A DNA stretch of 64,000 nt from Elymus sibiricus (Eukaryota > Streptophyta > Magnoliopsida > Poales > Poaceae): assembly GCA_039707655.1 (NCBI GenBank), contig CM077674.1:242345904-242409903 (forward strand). Direction: 5' to 3'. This document shows positions 1-10,902 of this stretch, piece by piece. The translations under genes and the position numbers were made by a program. Position 1 is the first letter of the stretch, and the number at the start of each line of letters is the position of its first letter. Below the pieces are notes generated by a model. The model was not told where the DNA came from, did no database searches, and worked only from the letters and a program-made list of their open reading frames with translations.

Positions 1-826
1 GAAAAGAATGATGGAGACTAATGAGTCCTCCAAAATGAGGGTATGAGGTCAATGAGATTGTTCTAAAAAAAGTGATTAAAAAAAAGAAGAGGCCAAAAGA
101 GCTCAACAAAAAAAGAAAAAAAAATGAGAGAAATAGAGAGAAGGGACAATGCTATTATCCTTTTACCACACTTGTGCTTCAAAGTAGCACCATGTTCTTC
201 ATATAGAGAGTCTCCTAAGTTATCACTTTCATATACTAGTGGGAATTTTTCATTATTGAACTTGGCTTGTATATTTTGATGACGGGCTTCCTCAAATGCC
301 CGAGGTCTTCCTGAGCAAGCAAGTTGGATGCACACCCACTTAGTTTCCATTGAGCTTTCATACACTTATTGCTCTAGTGCATCCTTTGCATGGCAATCCC
401 TACTCCTCACATTGATATCGATTGATAGGCCTCTCCATTGCCTATTCATCCGCCGAGTTGATGCGAGAATTTCTTCCTTTTGACTTCCCTTATACATCTC
501 TATCACCACATTCTATTCCACTGTAGTTCTTTGTCCACGACTCACGCTCATGTATTGAGTGGAGTTGAAAATGCTGAAGCGCGTGAAAAAGTATGGTACA
601 ATTGCTTGGTTTGACACCGAGGTGCTCATCATTTATATTAATGCGGTGAAGGCAGAGTCATGCCATGCTTACATAATTCAATGAGTAGGGATAACATTCG
701 TTGAGCATCGTATATTTTGAAAAAGTAATGATTATGTTCTTGTATTCATGGATATTATTATGTTGATATCAATTACTTCATCGTTTCTCAATATTTATAC
801 CGTAAGAAGATTACATGATAAACATG
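1..826 (+). mobile_element. 3' internal region of a Sabrina-like gypsy retrotransposon (5' part outside window)
   Basis: This is non-coding sequence upstream of the LTR at 2476. It resumes at 2395 after a solo LTR insertion and ends in a purine stretch before the LTR, as expected for the polypurine tract end of a plus-strand gypsy element. It holds A-rich runs near 65-125 and no convincing ORF; an antisense frame at 63-365 is not recognisable. The stretch at about 160-345 recurs in inverted orientation at 4014-4215. Assignment to the Sabrina/WHAM group rests on memory of Triticeae elements. Confidence 0.7.
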
Positions 827-2389
827 TGCTACTTGTGAGCTGCGTTGGGATTTTCCCCGAAGAGGAAGGGTGAAGCAGTACAGTAGAGATAAGTATTTCC
901 CTCAGTGAGAACCAAGGTTTATCGAACAAAAAGGAGAACCACGCAAATCCTAGTGAACAGCACCTGCACACACAAAAGCAAATACTTGCACCCAACGCGG
1001 GCAAGAGGGTTGTCAATCCCCTTGAACTCGTTACTTGCAAGGATCAAATCTTGCATAGGTAGATAGATAAATTGCAAAACAAAATAAAAGTAAATAAATT
1101 ACAGGAAGGTATTTTTGTTTTTATAATATGATTAAAGTAGGCCCGGTGGCCATAGTTTTCACTAGAGGCTTCTCTCTCAAACACATAGCATACGGTGGGT
1201 GAACAAATTACTATTGGACAATTGATAGAAAAGCGCATAGTTATGATGTATTCATGGCAATGATCATGTATATAGGCATCATGTCCATGACAAGTAGACC
1301 GACTCCTGCCTGCATCTACTACTATTACTTCACCAATCGACCGCTATCCAGCATGCATCTATGGTATTAAGTTCATGACAAACAGAATAACGCCTTAAGC
1401 AAGACGACATGATGTAGACAAAGTAAACTCAAGCAATATGATTAAACCCCATCATTTTACCCTTAATAGCAACAATACAATGCGTGCCTCGCTACCCCTT
1501 CTGTCACTGGGTGAAGACACCACAAGATTGAACCCATTACAAAGCACCTCTCCCACTGAAGATAAATCAGTCTAGTTGGCCAAACCAAACGGATAGATTG
1601 GAGAGAAATACAAAGCTATAACAATCATTCATAATAAAGTTCAGAAAAGACTCAATTACTTTCAATGAATAATCTGATCATAAACCAACAATTTATCGGA
1701 TCCCAACAAACACACCGCAAAAGAAGATTACATCGGATAGAACTCCAAGAAGATCGAGGAGAACATTGTATTGAAGATCAAAGAGAGAGAAGAAGCCATC
1801 TAGATACTAGCTATGGACCCATAGGTCTGTGGTGAACTACTCACGCATCATCGGAAGGGCAGCAAGGTTGATGTAGAGGCCCTCCGTGATCGATTCCCCC
1901 TCCAGCAGAGTACCGGAAAAGGCCTCCAGATGGGATCGCGGAAGAACAGAAGCTTACGGCGGCGGAAAAGTTATTTCGGGTGGCTCTCTGTTGGTTTGGG
2001 AATATTTGGGAATTTATAGAGGTGGAATGAGGTCAAACGGAGTTGCGTGGGGCCTACGAGCTCAGGGGGCGCGCCTAACCCCCTAGGGCGCGCCCTGTGA
2101 GCTCGTGGCTCTCCCGTAGCTCTTTTGGCCTCCTCCCAAACTTTCTAGGGTCCATTCTAGTCCAAAAAAGATCATTTTAAAGGTTTTATTCCGTTTGGAT
2201 TTCATTTGGTAATGATTTTCTGAAAATCCAAAAACAAGCAAAAAACAGGAACTGGCACTGGGCACTGGGTTAATAGGTTAGTCCCAAAAAATGATATAAG
2301 ATAGCATAAAAATGCATATAAAATATCCAAGATTGATAATATAATAGCATGAAACAATCAAAAATTATAGATACGTTAGAGATGTATCA
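827..2389 (-). mobile_element. Solo LTR of Sabrina-like gypsy family, antisense, with 5-bp TSD
   Basis: On the minus strand it opens TGATACATCTCTAACGTATC and on the plus strand it starts TGCTACTTGTGAGC, so it has TG...CA ends. It is flanked by a perfect 5-bp duplication ACATG at 822-826 and 2390-2394. It is 1563 bp with no internal region, so it is a solo LTR left by LTR-LTR recombination. Sequence and length match the LTRs at 2476, 9143 and 25660. It lies inside the internal region of an element of the same family. Confidence 0.92.
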
Positions 2390-2394
2390 ACATG

Positions 2395-2475
2395 CTAGGT
2401 AGCATTCAACATCAAAAATTATTTTGTTTTATCCTTTACCTACTCGAGGACGAGAGGAATTAAGCTTGCGGATGC
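2395..2475 (+). other. Internal 3' end with polypurine tract before the LTR
   Basis: This short stretch continues the internal sequence broken at 826 and ends in a purine-rich tract (GAGGACGAGAGGAATTAAGC) directly before the LTR at 2476. In gypsy elements the polypurine tract primes plus-strand DNA synthesis and sits just 5' of the 3' LTR. Confidence 0.65.
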
Positions 2476-4013
2476 TGATACGTCTCCGACGTACCTATAA
2501 TTTTTGATTGTTTCATGCTATTATATTATCATTCTTAGATACTTTATATGCAATTTTATATCATTTTTGGGGACTAACCTATTAACTCAGTGCCTAGTGC
2601 CAGTTGCTATTTTTTTGCTTGTTTTTGGTTTTACAGAAAATCTGTACCAAATGGAGTCCAAATGCTACGAAATTTTTTGATGACTTTTTTCTGGACAAAA
2701 TAGACCCTAGAAGCTTCGGGGGAGGACCAGAAGATCTACGAGGAGACGGCAAGGCAACAGGGCATGCCCGGTAGGCGCGCCCTGATGCCTTGTTGGCCCC
2801 TCGTGGCTCTGTCTGACCTAATTCCAGCGCTATAAATTCTCAAATATTCCAAAACCCCCAGAGAGCCACCCGAAACAATTTTTCCGCCGCCGCAAGTATC
2901 TGTTCTTCCGTGATCCCATGTGGAGGCCTTTTCCGGTACTCTGCCGGAGGGGGAATCGATCACACAGGGCTTCTACATCAACCTTGCTGCCCTTCTGATG
3001 ATGTGTGAGTAGTCCACCACAGACCTACGGGTCCATCGTGATTAGCTAGATGGATTTCTCTCTCTCTTTGATCTTCAATAAAATGTTCTCTTCGGAGATC
3101 GATTCGATGTAATCTTATTTTGCGGTGTGTTTGTTGGGATCCGATGAATTGTGGGTTTATGATCAGATTATTCATTGAAAGTAATTGAGTCCTTTCTGAA
3201 CTTTATTATGTATGATTGTTATAGCTATGTAATGCTTTCCTATCTTTGGGTTTTCTTTGGCCAAGTTGATCTATCGATCTTCAGTGGAAGTGGTGCATAG
3301 TAGTAGGTTCAATCTTGCGGTGTTTTCACCCAGTGACAGTAGGGGTAGCGAGGCACATATTGTATTGTTTCTACTAAGGAGAAAACGACGGGGTTTAATC
3401 ATATTTCTTGGTTTTATTCTATCTACATTATGTCATCTTGCTTAAAGCGCTACTCTATTTGTCATGAACTTAATAACATAGATGCAGGCAGGAGTCGATC
3501 GATTGGTGGAGTAATAGTAGTAGATGCAGAATCATTTCGGTCTACTTGTCACGGACGTAATGCCTATATACATGATCATGCCATGAATAACGTCATAACT
3601 ATGTGCTTTTCTATCAATTGCCCAACAGTTATTTGTCTACCCACCGTATGCTATTCTTATGAGAGAGATGCCTCTAGTGAAAACTATGGCCCCCGGGTCT
3701 ACTTTAATCATATTACTAAACCAAGATCACCTTGCTGCAATTTTACTTCTTTTATTTTACTTTGCAATTCACCTATCTACCACTATCAAATTTGATCCTT
3801 GCAATTATCGAGTTCAAGGGGATTGACAACCCTCTTGCCCGTGTTGGGTGCAAGTATTTGCTCTTGTGTGTGCAGGTACTGTTGACGGGTGTTTGCGTGG
3901 TTCTCCTATTGGTTCGATAACCTTGGTTCTCTACTGAGGGAAATACTTATCCGCTACTATATTGCTTCACCCTTCCTCTTCGGGGAAAATCCCAACGCAG
4001 CTCTCAAGTAGCA
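2476..4013 (+). repeat. 3' LTR of Sabrina-like gypsy element
   Basis: It starts TGATACGTCTCCGACGTACC and ends CTCAAGTAGCA, 1538 bp, the same family as the LTRs at 827 (antisense), 9143 and 25660. It contains a TATA-like ACTATAAATT-type box near 2829 and a GC-rich GGCGCGCC palindrome near 2770. The following five bases, GCATC, would be the target duplication; the partner lies outside the window. Confidence 0.85.
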
Positions 4014-4235
4014 GCATCCAACTTGCTTGCTCATGAAGACCTTGAGCATTTGAGGAAGCCCGTCATCGGAATATACAAGCCAAGTTCTATAATGTAAAAA
4101 TTCCCACTAGTATATGAAAGTGACAAATCAAGGAGACTCTCTATATGAAGAACATGGTGCTACTTTGAAGCACAAGTGTGGTAAAAGGATAATAGCATTG
4201 CCCCTTCTTTCTTTTTCTCTCAATTTTCTTTTCTG
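4014..4235 (-). mobile_element. Antisense fragment of Sabrina-like internal region
   Basis: On the minus strand this matches the plus-strand stretch at roughly 160-345. Examples are the shared 'CTTCAAAGTAGCACCATG' and 'TTCATATAGAGAGTCTCC' segments read in opposite orientation. It is therefore the remnant of an oppositely oriented relative into which the element ending at 4013 inserted. The right limit is approximate because both this fragment and the next LTR are T-rich at the junction. Confidence 0.7.
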
Positions 4236-5657
4236 ATCTTTCTTTTAATTTTTGCAAGATTTATATGAAGAGGGAGATTGCCGGCAGTTGGAATTCTAGA
4301 CCTAAAAAATCTACAATAGAGATAGCTATTCTCCGGAGCTCGAAATGACCTAAAAATTTATGGAGAATTATTTGGAATTAATAAAAAAATACTGGAAGAA
4401 GAATCACCAGGAGGGGCCCCACCAGTGAGCCACAAGCTCAGGTGGCGCCCCCTAGGGCACGCCATGTGAGCTTGTGGGCCCACCAGCAGTCCTCCATGGC
4501 CCATCTTCTCCTATATGATGTCATTTTCCCTAGAAAAAATCAAGAGAAGGCTTTCGGGATGAAGCGCCGCCGTCTCGAGGCGGAACCTGGGCAGGAGCAC
4601 TTTTTCTCTCCGGCGGAGCAATTCCGCCGGGGATACTTCCCTCCGGGAGGGGGAAACCGAAACCATCGACATCACCAACGATCCGTCCATTGTGGGAGGA
4701 CCAATCTTCATCAACATCTTCACCAGCACCACCTCATCTCAAACCCTAGTTCATCTCTTGTATTCAATCTTTGTCTCAAAACCTCGGATTGGTACCTATG
4801 GGTTGCTAGTAGTCTTGATTACATCTTGTAGTTCATGCTAGTTGGTTTATTTGGTGGAAGATTAAATGTTCAGATCTTTAATCATATTCAATACCCCTCT
4901 GATCTTGAACATGAACATGGTTTGTCAGTAGTTATGTTTGTTCTTGAGGACATGGGAGAAGTCTTGTTATAAGTAATCATGTGAAGTTGGTATTCATTCA
5001 ATATTTCGATGATATGTATGTTGTTCTTCCTCTAGTGGTGTCGTGTGAACGTCGACTACATGACACTTCACCATGTTTGGGCCTAGGGGAAGGCATTGAG
5101 GAGTAGTAAATAGATGATGGGTTGCGAGAGTGACAGAAGATTAAACCCTAGTTTATGTGCTATTCCGTAAGGGGCTGATTTGGATCCATATGTTTCATGC
5201 TATGGTTAGATTTATCTTAATTCTTCTTTCGTAGTTGCGGATGCTTGCGAGAGGGGGTAATCATAAGAGGGTTGCTTGATCAAGTAAAAACAACACCCTA
5301 GCACCGGTCCACCCACATATCAAATTATCAAAGTAGTGAATGTGAATCAACTAAACATGATGAACGTTACTAGACGAGAATTCTCGTGTGTCCTCGAGAA
5401 CGCTTTGCTTTATATAAGAGAAACTACCGGCTTGTTCTTTGCAATAAAAGGATTGGCCCACCTTGCTGCACTTTATTACTTTGGTTACTTGTTACGAATT
5501 ACCCTACTATCAAAACTATCTATTACTACTGTTTTAGCACCTGTAGAGAATACCTTGCTGAGAACCGCTTATCATTTCCTTCTGCTCCTCGTTGGGTTAG
5601 AAACTCTTACTTATCGAAAGGACTACGATGTTGATCCCCTATACTTGTTGGTCATCA
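4236..5657 (+). repeat. 5'-truncated gypsy LTR, same family as the LTRs at 45677 and 54290
   Basis: It begins inside the LTR (GCAAGATTTATATGAAG..., matching the minus strand near 55690) and ends CCCCTATACTTG..GTCATCA at 5657, the reverse complement of the TGATGACCCACAAG end at 54290. About 100 bp of the 5' end is missing. Several small frames inside it (4442-4831, 5336-5640) are LTR sequence, not genes. It abuts the LINE directly at 5658. Confidence 0.85.
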
Positions 5658-6689
5658 GTATCAGACGTGCCTATCTGGTTTGCAAGCCCAAAGTTCATGG
5701 GGGTCTAGGTGTGCTCAACCTAGAGAAGTTTGCTACTGCTCTACGCCTACATTTGTTGTGGTTCGAGTGGGCTGACCTGCCAAAAACATGGGCTCAGATG
5801 GGAATGCGTTGCTCTGACAAGGATAAAGATCTCTTTGCGGCGGCCACTACGGTGACCATTAGTGATGGCAACAAGGCTAAATTTTGGGAATCCTCTTGGC
5901 TAAATGGTTTTCGGCCCAAAGACGTCACGCCTAAAATCTTCAAGATTTCAAAAAGGAAGAACTGTGTGGTTAACAAGGCACTGGACAACAATTTTTGGAT
6001 CCACTAGATTAACACCGCACAGGACCTCACCTTGACACATTTACAGGAGTTCACCAACCTTTGGGAGAAGGTTGCTGGTGTCACTCTAAGCCAAGATAGA
6101 CAAGACACTATTTCTTGGAAATTCACAACCAGCAGAGAGTACACGACATCCTCAGCTTACTAGGCGCAATTTGCGGGACTCACCTTCAGTACCAACACTT
6201 CCATGATCTGGAAGATGTGGGCTCCTCCGAAATGCAAGTTCTTTGCTTGGTTAGTTCTCTAGAACCGAGTTTGGACGGATGATCGATTGGCTTGACGGGG
6301 ATGGCCTAATCATAGCCTCTGCCCCCCTTTGCAAGCAAGTTCAAGAGTCTGCTGCTCACCAACTATTTTAGTGTAGATTCATGATTAGAGTTTGGAACGA
6401 GATCACCGTTTGGCTGGGAATCCACGACTACTCACCAATGACTTGGCGAAATGAAGATTTGGTTCGATCTTTGTGGCAAAAGACAGCGAGCAATGCGGAC
6501 CATAACAAAAAGGCCATTGCTTCCACTATGATGCTTGTCTCGTGGGAAATCTGGAAGGAACGAAATGCCAGAATTTTTGGCAACGCTGTGACTCCGACCA
6601 CGATTGTCGTCACGAGAATTCAAGAGGAAGAACATCTTTGGGCATTGGCTGGGGCCAAACATTTGAGTAGTCTTATGTCGCGAGAGTAG
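5658..6689 (+). pseudogene. LINE ORF2 C-terminal fragment (end of RT plus zf-RVT region)
   Basis: ORF2 of plant L1 LINEs encodes endonuclease and reverse transcriptase; only the region after the RT core is present. The first frame (to the TAG at 6005-6007) has the typical 'PKVHGGLGVLNLEKFATALR' and 'KAKFWESSWLNG' patterns. It continues past stops as a zf-RVT-like stretch ('APPKCKFFAWLVL', 'WTDDRLA') and ends with 'AGAKHLSSLMSRE' at 6689. Stops at 6005, about 6161, 6260 and 6293 and at least one frame change before 6381 show decay. It cannot encode an active enzyme. Confidence 0.85.
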
Positions 6690-6791
6690 ACTTTTCTTTT
6701 TTGCCGCTTTGCAGCGTATATGTCTAAACCTTCCTCTCTTAATTAATGAAAATGGCAAGTCTTTTGCCTTGTTTCAAAAACAAAAAAAAAT
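5658..6791 (+). mobile_element. 3' end of a LINE (L1-type non-LTR retrotransposon) with poly(A)
   Basis: It carries the C-terminal part of ORF2, a short 3' UTR ending AATGAAAATGGCAAG..., then an A-rich tail at about 6775-6790. L1-type plant LINEs end this way. The 5' part is absent, cut at the LTR end at 5657. I could not identify a target duplication. Confidence 0.85.
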
Positions 6792-7684
6792 AGCTGCGAA
6801 GTTTAACTTTGTGAGATTATTGATTGGTTCGATCGGCCTAGTGAGGGCGTAGATCATTCAAACTAGTAGAAATATAGACTTTTTTATTGTAAACTTATTC
6901 TGCTATGTGTTTAATATAGACCTAGAGGGGGGTGGAAATGCAATTCGGCTCCCGGGTCCAAATGCTCCTACAATCTGTACCACACCCTTTTATCGTGATC
7001 TGTGCTATGTCCTGTACAATGTGATGTATTCACGGCCGTATCACCATTTTGGAACAATGACCTGGCCCACGCATGGCTATCATTTAATGCACGCATGGGC
7101 CTCTGCCCGCCGTTGGTCCAGACGGAGACTGACGTTTTTGTGCTGTTTTGACGTCATCTGTGCCCTCCACCCCATCACTAACTAGGCCACCACTAGTCAA
7201 AGAACTAGAAACAAAATTGTTGTGGGTGAGGAGCCATAGCCTCGTGCAAGCATCAGTATAGAAAATTCACGCACTAACCTCCATATGCTGGCCTCCTTCG
7301 GTAGTGCACGCGATCGCCATGTTTACTCCTCAATAGGAACTGGTATACTGAGTGTTCCAAGCCCAACTCCTAGAACTGCATGTCTCAAGAAATCGCCTGA
7401 TACACACTTTCTCAAACACAAACAAAATCAATTCAATCAAATAAAACATCCCGTAAGCCTCATTTTACATCTCCACATCTCATCACAACATTCTACTACA
7501 AACAGAACTTCCTAGTTCTGGAGTACACCCACCACACAGGAAAAAAAGAAAACAACTGATTTTTAGACTTGCTGAATTATGCCTTACAAGGACCTGTTAC
7601 ACCTGGATTGCTGTAAATTTTTCACCCAGAGGATTTGCGCAGTTGTTCTTCCTATGTGGTCACGGCTGCTACTGGTAGCCCACA
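6792..7684. other. Unassigned low-repeat stretch
   Basis: There is no recognisable coding domain, LTR terminus or terminal inverted repeat. The frame at 6907-7185 has no family resemblance. The segment 7290-7560 is A/C-rich and could be the 3' flank of the minus-strand FAR1-like fragment that follows, but that is only positional inference. Confidence 0.3.
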
Positions 7685-7966
7685 TCAGACTCTTAATACG
7701 GCTCCGAGTACGACTAAAAAACGTCTCCCAACATCAGGCTGCACTCTAAACATGAATTCACAGTCGTTGGCTGCTATCTCCGCAAATATATCTATTGTCT
7801 TGCTAACATCATTTCCCGTCTGGTCTTTGTTGATTTTCCCCAACGTCAAACCTAGTGCTGCCTCTACCACATGTTCACCCAACTTATCTCCATATCCTCT
7901 TATCATTAGCTCGAGTACTCCCACCCTGCCGGGACATGGTGTTATATCTGCTGGATGACTCCCCAC
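7685..7966 (-). pseudogene. FAR1/FHY3-like fragment, copy 2
   Basis: This 93-residue minus-strand frame contains 'RVGVLELMIRGYGDKLGEHVVE', closely resembling 'RVGALEQTIRGYADKLVDHVVE' in the fragment at 8403-8681. It then contains 'IFAEIAANDCEFMFRVQPD', which resembles the segment of FAR1-related proteins just before the MULE-type transposase core (an F-x-Y/F-x-V...D pattern). FAR1/FHY3 proteins are domesticated Mutator-like transposases acting as nuclear transcription factors. No transposase core or SWIM domain is visible. It is a partial, rearranged gene; host gene relic or transposon-carried copy are equally possible. Confidence 0.5.
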
Positions 7967-8106
7967 CCTAACCCTGCAAAATCAAACATAAAGTTCTTCA
8001 ACAAGTGCAGTAGCAGCGCAGATATATCGACATATTTTTCAATTCAAAGTTTGAAGTCATTCACCAACGGCAGCGAACATTCTCTTTGTGAGTTCTAAAC
8101 TTCTTA

Positions 8107-8361
8107 CTAGTCCGGAATCATCAACATATCCAACACTACAGGTTTGTGCGGGACGGTTTGTACCTTGGGTGTGAAGTTCACAAAATCCGTTATCTCGGCC
8201 GAGTTGAGCACCGGCTGATTGCTATAGATTGACTTTTTCAACCTATACCAACCTATACCACTCGCACCGATAAGACCTGCTGTTTTCTTTTTATAGGATT
8301 CCCCTACAATTACAACTCCAGCTGCAACATTAATACCCAGGAGCACACGTACGGCAATCAC
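8107..8361 (-). other. Unrecognised minus-strand frame between the FAR1-like fragments
   Basis: This 84-codon open frame lies between the two FAR1-like pieces and on the same strand. It has no domain I recognise; 'GIGWYRLKKSIYSNQPVLNSAE' and a basic 'SYKKKTAG' are the only notable stretches. It may be an intron, an exon of the same decayed gene or chance. Confidence 0.2.
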
Positions 8362-8402
8362 AACGTGATTTATTCAATCGAGACTTCCAACGTAACACTT
8401 AC

Positions 8403-8681
8403 AGAGCATGCGCAGACCAATCCTGCATACACTTCGTCTTCTCGGCGTTAAGCCTACTTTTCCCGTATCTGATGCCAAAGCCACACTCCCACAAATAAAG
8501 GCTGTAAAAATTGTAGACTTCCCCCCAGCGAGTTGAATGTTAGACCAATTGCAGGCTCAACTACATGATCAACCAACTTGTCAGCATATCCTCGAATCGT
8601 CTGCTCCAGCGCGCCAACTCTTTCCGCACATGGCGTCCTGTCCGGTGGATGCTTCTCTACTCTTACCTTGCGACCAAACAA
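8403..8681 (-). pseudogene. FAR1-domain N-terminal fragment with frameshift, copy 1
   Basis: FAR1-family proteins bind DNA through an N-terminal WRKY/GCM1-type zinc module. Here the minus strand reads 'HVVEPAIGLTFNSL', then, after a +1 shift in a run of six G near 8522-8527, 'YNFYSLYLWECGFGIRYGKS' followed by 'RLNAEKTKCMQ'. This is the characteristic FAR1 opening (F-Y-x-x-Y ... GF-x-I-R). A second irregularity follows before the expected Cys-rich part, and the frame ends in a TAA at about 8410. It is a pseudogene fragment; the duplicated leader at 7685-7966 suggests local duplication. Confidence 0.6.
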
Positions 8682-9142
8682 AGTAGATAGAAATCAAAAC
8701 TAAAACACAAACCACACACACGGGCTGTTAGTGTGAGTTTCTACACCAGTGCCAAATACTACAGAAAGAGAAACTTCTCCAATGCTGTGAAATCACCAAT
8801 AAAATGACAACTGCCAAACCACCTCTGGTCCAGATGCAGGAGCACACCGCCGTCACTGCTGACTTAATCATAATTGAATAATGAAAAAAACAATTTTGCA
8901 TACTGAGAGAGCACCGAGCAGCCTAACAAACCGACATAACAAGAGATCATCTCACCTACTACTGCAAGAGACGAATGCATTTTTATAAAAATGCTAATTA
9001 CCTCTTAGTCCATCCCGGCGCTCGCAGATCCACCTTGCTAGTACACTCTGCAGAGCCTCCATCGCCACTTTCTGTTCGATCTTCAATTACCGCATCCTAG
9101 TCTCCATCCAGGTGTGCTTCAACGCCCCCTGGTCAATGGCAT
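8682..9142. other. Unassigned stretch before the Sabrina-like element
   Basis: There is no frame or repeat terminus that I recognise. It is of moderate composition and is cut at 9143 by the LTR of the next element. It probably continues the flank of the FAR1-like fragments. Confidence 0.3.
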
Positions 9143-10696
9143 TGATACGTCTCCAACGTATCTATAATTTTTGATTGTTCCATGCTATTATAGTATCAAT
9201 CTTGGATGTTTTATATGCAATTATATGCCATTATATATCATTTTTTGGGACTAACTTATTAACTCAGTGCCCAGTGCCAGTTAAAGTTTTTTGCTTGTTT
9301 TTGTCTTTTCAGAAAATCATTATCAAAAAGAGTCCAAACGAGAAAAAAAACTTTGGATTAATTTTTCTGGACCAGAAGAGACCCACGAAGCTTCAGGAGA
9401 AGACCAGAGGAGCCACGAGGGAGCCACATGCTCGGAGGGCGCGCCCTGGGGGGTAGGGCGCTCCCCCAGGCTTGTGGGCCCCTCGTAGCCCCTCCTGACC
9501 TAATTCCAGCACTATAAATTCCCAAATATTCCCAATATACCAGAGAGACAGAAGAGAAAACCTTCCGCCGCCGCAAGCCTCTGTTCTTCCGCGATCCCAT
9601 TTGGAGGCCTTTTCCGGTACTCTGTCGGAGGGGGAATCGATCACGAAGCACTTCTACATCAACCTTGCTGCCATTCCGATGATGTGTGAGTAGTTTACCA
9701 CAGACCTACGGGTCCATAGCTCGTAGCTAGATGGCTTCTTCTCTCTTTGATCTTCAATACCATGTTCTCCTCAATGTTCTTGGAGTTCTATCCGATGTAA
9801 TCTTCTTTTGCGGTGTGTTTGTTGGGATCCGATGAATTGTGAGTTTATGATCAGATTATTCATGAGAAATATTTGAGTCTTCTCTGAACTCTTTTATGCA
9901 TGATTATTATAGCTTTGTATTTCTCTCCGATCTATCGATTTGGTTTGGCCAACTAGATTGGTTTATCTTGCAATGGGAGAGGTGCTTTCTGATGGGTTCA
10001 ATCTTGCGGTGCTCAATCCCAGTGACAGAAAGGCACATGACACATATTTGTATTGTTGCCATTAAGGATAAAAATATGGGGTTTAATCATATTGCTTGAG
10101 TTTACTTTGTCTACATCATGTCATCTTGCTTAAGGCGTTACTCTGTTTCATACTTAATACCCCAGATGCATGCTGGATAGCGATCGATGGTTGCAGTAAT
10201 AGTAGTAGATGCAGGCAGGAGTCGGTCTACTTATCTTGGACGTGATGCCTATATACATGATCATTACCATGAATCCGTCATAATTATTTGCTTTTCTATC
10301 AGTTGCCCAACAGTAATTTGTTTACCCACCGTATGTTCTGCGGTCGAGAGAGAAGCCTCTAGTGAAAACTATGGCCCCCGGGTCTACTTTTATCATATAT
10401 TAAAAACCAAAAATACCTTACTGCAATTTATTTACTTTTATTTTATTTAGTATTTTAGTTTATCTATCTATCACTATCAGAATTAATCCTTGCAAATAAC
10501 CGCTAAGAGGATTGACCCTCTTATTTGCGTTGGGTGCAAGTGTTTGCTTTTGTGTGCAGGTGCTTCTAAAGGGATTTTGTGTGGTTCTCCTACTAGATTG
10601 ATAACCTTGGTTCTTAACTGAGGGAAATACTTATCTCTACTATACTGCATCATCCTCTCCTCTTCGGGGAAATACCAACGCAGTCTACAAGTCGCA
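9143..10696 (+). repeat. 5' LTR of the Sabrina-like element
   Basis: It starts TGATACGTCTCCAACGTATC, ends CTACAAGTCGCA, 1554 bp. A TATA-like ACTATAAATT lies at 9511-9520 and a GC-rich GGCGCGCC hairpin region at about 9435-9475. Short frames at 9175-9650 on both strands are LTR shadows. Confidence 0.9.
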
Positions 10697-10707
10697 GGAA
10701 GAATTTC

Positions 10708-10725
10708 TGGCGCCGTTGCCGGGGA
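10708..10725 (+). other. Primer binding site, tRNA-Asp type
   Basis: TGGCGCCGTTGCCGGGGA lies 11 nt after the LTR end. It is complementary to the 3' end of plant tRNA-Asp(GTC) including CCA, the usual primer for minus-strand synthesis in Athila-related gypsy elements. The same site recurs at 27248. Confidence 0.9.
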
Positions 10726-10902
10726 GACATCACCAAAATTTATCAAGTACCTTCGCACAAACTATCATCCACTTGCATTTATTTTATTTGCCTTTTTATT
10801 TGCATTTGCTTCTCATTTTCATCTCCCCCACTTCTAATTTTTTTTACAAAAACACAAAAATATTTTTATTTGCTTGTTTGCTAGTTTGCTTGCTTCGTCG
10901 TG

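Noticed and set aside
4442..5640. Several frames including one of 223 codons
   Set aside because: They are readings of an LTR that recurs at 45677 and 54290, where the corresponding frames are different or broken. Only the part after 5658 is coding, from a LINE.
10708..10725. tRNA-Asp-like sequence, also at 27248 and 54260
   Set aside because: Only the complement of the tRNA 3' end is present, placed just after an LTR. These are primer binding sites, not tRNA genes; no cloverleaf was found in the window.
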